Below, in pieces: positions 1 to 4,913 of a stretch of DNA of 12,759 bases. Position numbers and translations under genes: made by a program. A model generated the notes under the pieces. That model worked only from the letters and a program-made list of their open reading frames with translations, searched no databases and was not told the DNA's origin. The DNA is from Ruminococcaceae bacterium UBA2806. GTDB lineage: Bacteria; Bacillota; Clostridia; Oscillospirales; Acutalibacteraceae. How positions within the stretch are numbered: position 1 is the stretch's first letter; each line of letters begins with the position of its first letter. Location of the stretch: positions 368-13,126 of the forward strand of contig DEHG01000079.1 in the NCBI GenBank assembly GCA_002351795.1, given 5' to 3'.

Positions 1-327
1 TGCGCTGCAAAAAAATGCGCTGTCAGATATCATACAGGTGTTGTTCAGAGTAAGGACTCGTTTTATGGTCAGCATTCGCCCGATACAATGCCTGTTTCCG
101 ATATGCTGAAAAGTAAATGGGAGTCATGGAAGCGCCTCGGTGTGCTTGCGTCTGAAATGGAAACTGCGGCTTTGTTTACAGTCGCTCATACAAGGGGTAT
201 AAGGGCAGGCTGTATCCTCCATGCATTGTGGAATCAGGAAAGACGGGCTGCGGGTATTAACGACCCTGAAAGCTTTGACCTCGATATTACTATCAGAATA
301 GCTGTAGAAGCTTTAAAGGCATTATAG
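1..327 (+). CDS. udp: uridine phosphorylase, C-terminal part (5' end outside window)
   Basis: The reading frame is open from base 1 to the TAG at 325-327, giving the last 108 residues of a nucleoside phosphorylase of the PNP/UDP type 1 family. The family cleaves uridine with phosphate to uracil and ribose-1-phosphate in the cytoplasm (pyrimidine salvage). Visible signatures are the segment VVQSKDSFYGQHSP (fragment residues 14-27), which resembles the pyrimidine-binding stretch of uridine phosphorylases, and SEMETAALF (51-59), whose E-M-E triplet binds ribose in this family. The C-terminus AGCILHALWNQE continues the fold. The ATG at 88 is internal, not the start, because conserved sequence extends upstream of it to the window edge. 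miaA starts 24 nt downstream with no terminator between, so the two are probably co-transcribed. Another nucleoside substrate cannot be excluded from a fragment. Confidence 0.88.
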   Translation, partial: CAAKKCAVRYHTGVVQSKDSFYGQHSPDTMPVSDMLKSKWESWKRLGVLASEMETAALFTVAHTRGIRAGCILHALWNQERRAAGINDPESFDLDITIRIAVEALKAL

Positions 328-351
328 GCGAAAAAATAGGGTGTAATATAA

Positions 352-1287
352 ATGAATGAAAAGAAAAGGATACTTGCCGTCGTCGGCCCGACTGCATCGG
401 GTAAGACGGCGCTTTCCGTGGAGCTTGCACTGAAATATAACGGCGAAGTCATTTCTGCGGATTCAATGCAGATATATAAGGGAATGTCGATAGCTACCGC
501 AAAGCCGGACAGTGAGGAAATGAAGGGCGTGCCTCATCACCTTATGGATTTCCTTGACCCGAAGGAAAGCTTTTCGGTATCGGATTATACAGTTCTTGCA
601 AATAAGGCGGCTGAGGATATTATCTCAAGAGGCAGACTGCCTGTTCTTTGCGGAGGTACAGGTCTTTATGTGCGCTCGTTCCTTGAAAATATACAGTTTA
701 CAGAGGAAAAAAGTGATCCTCAGCTTCGCAGGGAGCTGAATGAAAGGTATGTGAATGAGGGCGGGGAAAGACTCATTGAGGAACTGAAAGGGTTTGACCC
801 CGAAACAGCGTCAAGACTTCTGCCGTCACAGTCAAAAAGAATAATCCGTGCAATTGAAATATACCGCCTTTCGGGAATAACAATGTCGGAAGCGATAAGA
901 CGTTCAAGGGCGGTTCCGTCACCGTTCGACCCGCTTGTCCTGGGCATTACCTTTGCGGACAGACAAAAGCTTTATGACAGAATAGATATGCGTGTTGATA
1001 AAATGCTTGAACAGGGACTGATCGGGGAAACAAAACGTTTTTATGAAAGCGATATCGGTTCGACAGCCTGTGCGGCTATCGGATATAAGGAGCTTAAACC
1101 ATACCTTTACGGCGAAAAAACTCTTGATGAAGCGGCAGACCATCTGAAACAGGAAACAAGACGATATGCCAAAAGACAGCTTACCTGGTTCAGGAAGGAC
1201 GCATATGTAAACTGGATAGAAGCGGACAGAACAGACAGCGTATTGGACGAAGCTGTAAGAATTATTTCGGAAAAGTGGAAAATATGA
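352..1287 (+). CDS. miaA: tRNA dimethylallyltransferase MiaA
   Basis: The 311-residue protein is full length for MiaA, which transfers the dimethylallyl group of DMAPP to N6 of A37 in tRNAs reading UNN codons. The N-terminus carries a P-loop, GPTASGKT (residues 12-19). It is followed by the substrate-binding block SADSMQIYKGM, the GGTGLY motif in the middle, and the C-terminal tRNA-contacting motif KRQLTWFRKD. The start ATG at 352 has only a weak ribosome binding site (AGGGTG at 338-343, 8 nt away), which suggests modest translation or coupling with the upstream phosphorylase gene. No convincing promoter lies in the 24-nt gap. No clear intrinsic terminator follows; a new promoter begins about 50 nt downstream. 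Hfq (hfq), often next to miaA in other bacteria, is not here. Confidence 0.97.
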   Translation: MNEKKRILAVVGPTASGKTALSVELALKYNGEVISADSMQIYKGMSIATAKPDSEEMKGVPHHLMDFLDPKESFSVSDYTVLANKAAEDIISRGRLPVLCGGTGLYVRSFLENIQFTEEKSDPQLRRELNERYVNEGGERLIEELKGFDPETASRLLPSQSKRIIRAIEIYRLSGITMSEAIRRSRAVPSPFDPLVLGITFADRQKLYDRIDMRVDKMLEQGLIGETKRFYESDIGSTACAAIGYKELKPYLYGEKTLDEAADHLKQETRRYAKRQLTWFRKDAYVNWIEADRTDSVLDEAVRIISEKWKI

Positions 1288-1339
1288 AGCATTTTTCAAT
1301 GTCATAATATGTAAATAAAGGAAAAATTCCCTTATCCTG

Positions 1340-1368
1340 TTTACAAAGGGATAAAAACGTGATAAAAT
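1340..1368 (+). promoter_or_regulatory. sigma-A type promoter for the HlyD-like/yggS/sepF operon
   Basis: A -35 box TTTACA (1340-1345) and a -10 box TAAAAT (1363-1368) are separated by exactly 17 nt, with an extended -10 TG at 1360-1361. Transcription should start near 1375, about 24 nt before the ATG at 1399. An inverted repeat, TTATCC (1332-1337) and GGATAA (1349-1354), brackets the -35 box and could be an operator or a chance palindrome. Confidence 0.8.
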
Positions 1369-1398
1369 ATATGGTATTATTAAAAGCGGGGGAATAAA

Positions 1399-2721
1399 AT
1401 GGAAAAAGACACTATGGCAGCTATAAAAAAAGTTGCTTTGGCTATAGTCACCCTCCTTATCATAGCATATGTCATTTCCGTAGCGCTGAAAGCAAATTTC
1501 ACACAGATAAAAACAGAAGCTGCTACACTTATGACTGTTTCGGATTCTATTCCTACAACGGGATATTTTATCCGTGATGAAAGCCTGATAACATATAACG
1601 GTGACGGAGTTATTTCATATACTCTTGATGACGGTGATAAAATATCGGTAGGAGAACCTGTTGCAAGCGTGTATAAAAACTCGGAGGAAGCCAACGATAA
1701 AAGAATGATTGAAAAGCTTGAGCAGCAGATAGCAGATCTGCAGCAGCTTGAGGATACCGATGAAACAGTAATGCAGGCGCCCGATGTTATAGATAAGAAT
1801 ATCAGCGCAAATCTTTCAAAGGCAAGGATAAGCACATCAGAAAAGAATTTTACGGATGCGGATAAAAATGTAAATACAGCTCTTTACGGCATAAATCAGA
1901 GACAGATAGTTACTCATAAGGCAGGCAGCTTTTCTGATAAGATAAGCCAGCTTCAGACTAAGGTAAATGAGCTGAAAAAGAAATATTCAAAAGCGACTGC
2001 TGAAAAAACAGTTCCGTCGCCAAAGACGGGGTATTTTTCAAGCATAGTTGACGGATATGAGAACTATTATACGACAAAGGATCTTGAAAAGATAGAGGTC
2101 GGAGATCTTGATGAATTGAAGCTTGTCAAAAAGCAGATCCCCGATAATGTAGTAGGTAAAACGATAGAAGGAGTTTACTGGTATATTGCCTGTGAGGTCA
2201 GTGCAGATGAAGCAATAAAGATAAAGGAATCCGATCAGCTCAGCGTTGATATCCCGCTTGCAAATTACAGCAATCTGTCAGTCGAACTTCATGAAATAAG
2301 ACAGAAAACAAAGACGTCAAATGCTGTTGTTATCCTGAAAGGCAGCTATATGAACAAGGAAATGATAAATCTCCGCAAGGAGGATATTTCCATTGTAAAA
2401 AATACATATGAGGGTCTTTATGTATCCAGGAATGCCGTGCATGAACAAAAGGTGACAGAGGAAGTTACCGATCAGAACGGCTTTACAAAAACGGAAACAA
2501 AAACAGTCAAGGGCGTATATATCATGATAGGCAACGAGCTTGTTTTCAAGCAGATAGTACCTGTTTATTCGGGAGAGGGATATGTTATCTGTAAGCTTAA
2601 CCCGAAGGAAAAGGATCTTGTCACTCTTGATATCGGAGTACTAAAGGCAAATGATGATGTAGTTGTAGAAGGAGCTAATCTGTATGACGGAAAGATTATC
2701 GACAGGACAACACAGACTTGA
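1399..2721 (+). CDS. membrane-anchored HlyD-like (barrel-sandwich hybrid) adaptor protein
   Basis: This 440-residue protein has one N-terminal membrane segment (about residues 11-30), so nearly all of it should lie outside the membrane. Residues about 46-92 resemble the first half of a barrel-sandwich hybrid (lipoyl-like) domain (TTGYFIRDE, then DGDKISVGEPVASVY). Charged helical segments follow (about 95-120 and 180-200), suggesting a coiled-coil hairpin. The second half of the hybrid domain begins near 205 (VPSPKTGYFSS), and a beta-rich C-terminal region ends with NDDVVVEGANLYDG. This is the architecture of HlyD-family periplasmic adaptors, but no transporter or outer-membrane partner is nearby and the cell is probably monoderm. 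Its neighbours are yggS, sepF and divIVA, which hints at an envelope or division role. The start is supported by GGGGGA about 8 nt upstream; a second ATG at 1414 is less well placed. The function is not established. Confidence 0.85.
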   Translation: MEKDTMAAIKKVALAIVTLLIIAYVISVALKANFTQIKTEAATLMTVSDSIPTTGYFIRDESLITYNGDGVISYTLDDGDKISVGEPVASVYKNSEEANDKRMIEKLEQQIADLQQLEDTDETVMQAPDVIDKNISANLSKARISTSEKNFTDADKNVNTALYGINQRQIVTHKAGSFSDKISQLQTKVNELKKKYSKATAEKTVPSPKTGYFSSIVDGYENYYTTKDLEKIEVGDLDELKLVKKQIPDNVVGKTIEGVYWYIACEVSADEAIKIKESDQLSVDIPLANYSNLSVELHEIRQKTKTSNAVVILKGSYMNKEMINLRKEDISIVKNTYEGLYVSRNAVHEQKVTEEVTDQNGFTKTETKTVKGVYIMIGNELVFKQIVPVYSGEGYVICKLNPKEKDLVTLDIGVLKANDDVVVEGANLYDGKIIDRTTQT

Positions 2722-3415
2722 TGATGTCCGTGCGAATTATGAAACTATAGTTGAGAATATTGCAAAGGCAGCCCAGCGCTCAGGCAGAAAACCGGAGGAT
2801 ATTACCTTTCTTGCGGCAACAAAGACAGTAGAGCCGGAGATCATCAATTATGCGATATCCCTCGGACTGAAAAAGATAGGTGAAAACAGGGTACAGGAGC
2901 TTTTGTCCAAATATGACGAATATGATCTCAAAAATGCCGATCTTCAGTTTATAGGTCATCTTCAGAAAAATAAGGTAAGACAGATAATTGGCAAGGTGTC
3001 AATGATACAGTCCGTTGACAGCGTAAAGCTTGCGGAGGAAATATCAAAGCAGTCTGTCAAAAATGACCTTGTTACTGATATTCTTGTTGAAGTGAATATC
3101 GGCAGAGAAGAAAATAAATCTGGTATCATGGAAGAACAGGCAGATGAAATACTGGCAGAAATTGCAGAATTTGACGGTCTGAGGGTCAGAGGACTGATGT
3201 CAGTGCCTCCGATTTGTGACTCTAAACAAGATATTTTGAAATATTTCGATAAAATGTACAGAATGTTTATTGACATTTCAGGTAAAAAAATGGATAATAT
3301 AAGTATGGACTTTTTATCTATGGGAATGTCCGACGATTACAGCGAGGCTATTCTGTCCGGCGCAAATATGATAAGAGTGGGATCTGCACTTTTCGGCGCC
3401 AGAGTATACAGATAA
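2684..3415 (+). CDS. yggS: YggS/YlmE family pyridoxal-phosphate homeostasis protein
   Basis: The 243-residue protein is a PLP-binding single-domain TIM barrel of the YggS/PROSC (PLPBP) family. The family has no known catalytic reaction and buffers cytosolic PLP and amino-acid/keto-acid balance. The PLP lysine is K47 in FLAATKTV. Other family blocks are IGENRVQEL, FIGHLQKNK, SVDSVKLAEEIS, VEVNIGREENKSG, VRGLMSVPP, FLSMGMSDDY and the phosphate-binding end IRVGSALFG. The start lies inside the upstream gene, an overlap of 38 nt. It is chosen because AAGGAG (2669-2674) sits 9 nt before the ATG and the N-terminal length fits the family. sepF follows after 17 nt. The same gene, called ylmE, lies beside sepF in Bacillus and other Firmicutes, so the linkage is conserved. 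Confidence 0.95.
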   Translation: MTERLSTGQHRLDDVRANYETIVENIAKAAQRSGRKPEDITFLAATKTVEPEIINYAISLGLKKIGENRVQELLSKYDEYDLKNADLQFIGHLQKNKVRQIIGKVSMIQSVDSVKLAEEISKQSVKNDLVTDILVEVNIGREENKSGIMEEQADEILAEIAEFDGLRVRGLMSVPPICDSKQDILKYFDKMYRMFIDISGKKMDNISMDFLSMGMSDDYSEAILSGANMIRVGSALFGARVYR

Positions 3416-3432
3416 AACAGGAGGAAAAAAAA

Positions 3433-3924
3433 ATGGCTAATATTATGGGAAAGTTCAAGAACATGTTGAAAACACCGGAGGAAGAAGTAGCTTACGATGA
3501 TGATTATTATGATGATACAGAAGCTATGGATGCAGATGATGTGGAGGATGAGGAAGAAATGGATTATGATGAGCCTGAGGAGCAGACAGATAATCAGAAT
3601 GCATCTGCCGGCAGCAATAATGTTATAAGCATACACAATTCTTCGGCAATTCAGTTCGTTCTTTTCAAACCGGAGTCATTTGATCCGTCTGTAAAGGAAA
3701 TGGCAAATGAGCTTATGAAAAGGAACACTGTCATTCTTAATGTTGAAGATACCAACAAGGATGTATCAAGAAGAATAATCGATTTCCTTGGCGGCGTTGC
3801 TTATGCAAATAACGGCAATGTCAAGAAGGTCGCAGAGGATACATTTATTATCATGCCCAGCAATGTAACGCTTTCCGGTCAGGACGCTATGGACGAGGTC
3901 GGCAGCGACAATGTTTATTTCTGA
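3433..3924 (+). CDS. sepF: cell division protein SepF
   Basis: The 163-residue protein has the SepF layout. It starts with a short amphipathic membrane-binding helix (about residues 1-14, MANIMGKFKNML). A strongly acidic, low-complexity linker (about 16-53, rich in D, E and Y) follows, then the conserved core from about 64 to 152. The core includes VISIHNSSAIQFVLFKP, NRNTV-like strand residues around VILNVED, and RIIDFLGG (114-121), the conserved glycine-containing segment of the dimer/polymer interface. SepF binds the C-terminal tail of FtsZ, tethers it to the membrane and helps organise septum formation. The ribosome binding site is perfect (AGGAGG at 3419-3424, 8 nt before ATG), which fits high expression. 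It is the last clear gene of the operon before a structured spacer. In Bacillus ylmG and ylmH come next; here they are absent. Confidence 0.96.
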   Translation: MANIMGKFKNMLKTPEEEVAYDDDYYDDTEAMDADDVEDEEEMDYDEPEEQTDNQNASAGSNNVISIHNSSAIQFVLFKPESFDPSVKEMANELMKRNTVILNVEDTNKDVSRRIIDFLGGVAYANNGNVKKVAEDTFIIMPSNVTLSGQDAMDEVGSDNVYF

Positions 3925-4066
3925 TCAATAAATATTCGGGGTAGGGGACAGGACTTGTAAGGAGCGCTGCCCGGATCAATATTGATTGAAATGTCTTTCA
4001 GGGAAACGCTGTTATATCACTATGCAGCATACGGCTTTCTGCTGTGTCTGCTCAGAGTTTCCTTTT
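3924..4066 (+). ncRNA. candidate structured RNA / terminator region between sepF and divIVA
   Basis: The 197-nt gap (3925-4121) holds nested inverted repeats. ATCAATA (3924-3930) can pair with TATTGAT (3980-3986), enclosing GGG-A-CAG (3945-3951) paired with CTGCCC (3967-3972). A second domain has AGGGAAAC (4000-4007) pairing with GTTTCCTT (4057-4064, one G-U pair), enclosing an 8-bp hairpin ATGCAGCA/TGCTGTGT (4022-4029 with 4040-4047, two G-U pairs). A TTTT run (4063-4066) overlaps the end of the outer stem. It does not match a riboswitch, T-box, SRP RNA or 6S RNA consensus that I recognise. It may be a sepF 3' terminator region, a divIVA leader, or chance structure; no strong promoter was found for it. 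Confidence 0.3.
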
Positions 4067-4125
4067 ATAGCTTATTCGGTGTTTCCTTTAATAATATAAA
4101 TAATAATGGGGAAGAAATGCTATGA
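3991..4125 (+). CDS. possible 44-residue hydrophobic small ORF overlapping divIVA start
   Basis: An ATG at 3991 opens a 44-codon frame ending TGA at 4123-4125, so its stop overlaps the divIVA start in an ATGA arrangement that would allow translational coupling. Residues about 9-33 are mostly hydrophobic or aromatic (YHYAAYGFLLCLLRVSFYSL), like one membrane segment. Against it, there is no good ribosome binding site before 3991, the sequence lies on the inverted repeats of the spacer, and I do not recognise it. It does not look like YlmG/YggT, the membrane protein often encoded here. It may be noncoding. Confidence 0.2.
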   Translation: MSFRETLLYHYAAYGFLLCLLRVSFYSLFGVSFNNINNNGEEML

Positions 4126-4841
4126 TTACATTGGAAGAAATAGAAAACATAAGTTTTCGTAAAGCAGGATTCAGCGGATATAAAACAGAAGATGTTGATG
4201 ATTTCGTTGATGACGTTGTTGAAAAGGTAAAGGATCTTGAAACGGAGATCGAAAAGCTTGAAATAAAGCTCAAAAATCAGGACGCTGAGATGAAAAAGCT
4301 CAAGGAAAAGGAAGACAGTGTACAGGAGGCTTTGATAAGCGCCCAGCTTTCCGCAAAGCAGACAAAAACTGATGCCGAGGAAAAATCAAAAGCCATAGTA
4401 GAAGAGGCTGAGCAAAAGGCAAAGAAAATCCTTTCCGAGGCTCAGGAAAAGGCGGATCAGCTCAATACTGACACTGACGCAAAGATCGCAGAGCTTATGA
4501 ACCAGGCTTTGAAGGAATCATCCGATAAGATCGACGAAAATAACAGAATAATTGAAGAACAGAAAAAGAATATTATTAAGCTGATGGGCGAGGCTGCAAA
4601 GTTCCGCAATTCACTTCTTCAGGCATATAAAGAGCATCTCAGTATGATAAATTCCATGCAGAAATCAGATGATATAAAGAAGAATCAGCAGGAGCTTGAC
4701 GAAGCCTATCCTACATATGACTGCAACAGACCGCAGGAAGTTCCTCAAAAGGCGGCGGCTGATGCAAGTACGGAAAAAGCTGATAAGTCTGAGAAATCAG
4801 ATGAGGATGTAAAGGAATATACCCCTGCATCAAAAAAATAA
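4122..4841 (+). CDS. divIVA: DivIVA-domain cell division / polarity protein
   Basis: The 239-residue protein begins with the DivIVA membrane- and curvature-binding domain (residues 1 to about 40): MITLEEIENISFRKAGFSGY, then a D/V-rich stretch with the conserved FxxAxxGY-like pattern and DDFVDDV. A long, heptad-rich, highly charged coiled coil spans about 38-165 (many E, K and A). It ends in a disordered, lysine- and acid-rich tail (about 190-239). DivIVA proteins self-assemble at negatively curved membrane at septa and poles and recruit division or cell-wall partners. The ribosome binding site GGGGA lies about 9 nt before ATG. The gene sits between sepF and ileS as in other Firmicutes. GpsB is a shorter relative, but this length and tail fit DivIVA. 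Confidence 0.95.
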   Translation: MITLEEIENISFRKAGFSGYKTEDVDDFVDDVVEKVKDLETEIEKLEIKLKNQDAEMKKLKEKEDSVQEALISAQLSAKQTKTDAEEKSKAIVEEAEQKAKKILSEAQEKADQLNTDTDAKIAELMNQALKESSDKIDENNRIIEEQKKNIIKLMGEAAKFRNSLLQAYKEHLSMINSMQKSDDIKKNQQELDEAYPTYDCNRPQEVPQKAAADASTEKADKSEKSDEDVKEYTPASKK

Positions 4842-4855
4842 TATCATATACTATG

Positions 4856-4879
4856 TCCGACACTTATGTGTCGGATTTT
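4856..4879 (+). terminator. perfect hairpin between divIVA and ileS (terminator or attenuator)
   Basis: TCCGACAC (4856-4863) and GTGTCGGA (4868-4875) form an 8-bp perfect stem with a TTAT loop, followed by TTTTA. The T-run is short, so termination may be partial. It begins 14 nt after the divIVA stop and ends about 35 nt before the ileS start, so it could also act as a leader hairpin for ileS. Confidence 0.6.
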
Positions 4880-4899
4880 AGGTTATACAAAGAATGAAA

Positions 4900-4905
4900 G
4901 AGGAG
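4900..4905 (+). promoter_or_regulatory. ribosome binding site that sets the ileS start
   Basis: GAGGAG at 4900-4905 lies 8 nt before the ATG at 4914. An in-frame ATG at 4866 would lengthen the protein by 16 residues, but it falls inside the 4856-4875 hairpin and has no such site, and the added residues do not resemble IleS. Confidence 0.85.
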
Positions 4906-4913
4906 AGAAAGTA

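Noticed and set aside
88..327. Short 79-residue gene starting at ATG 88
   Set aside because: Conserved uridine phosphorylase sequence continues upstream in the same frame to base 1, so this is an internal Met.
919..1305. Leftward 128-codon frame over the end of miaA
   Set aside because: It overlaps well-conserved miaA coding sequence and resembles no protein.
3925..4121. T-box, riboswitch, SRP RNA or 6S RNA in the sepF-divIVA spacer
   Set aside because: None of the conserved cores of these families could be found, so it is left as an unassigned structured candidate.
4866..4913. Upstream in-frame ATG for ileS adding 16 residues
   Set aside because: The ATG lies in the hairpin at 4856-4875 and has no ribosome binding site; the ATG at 4914 has GAGGAG at 8 nt.
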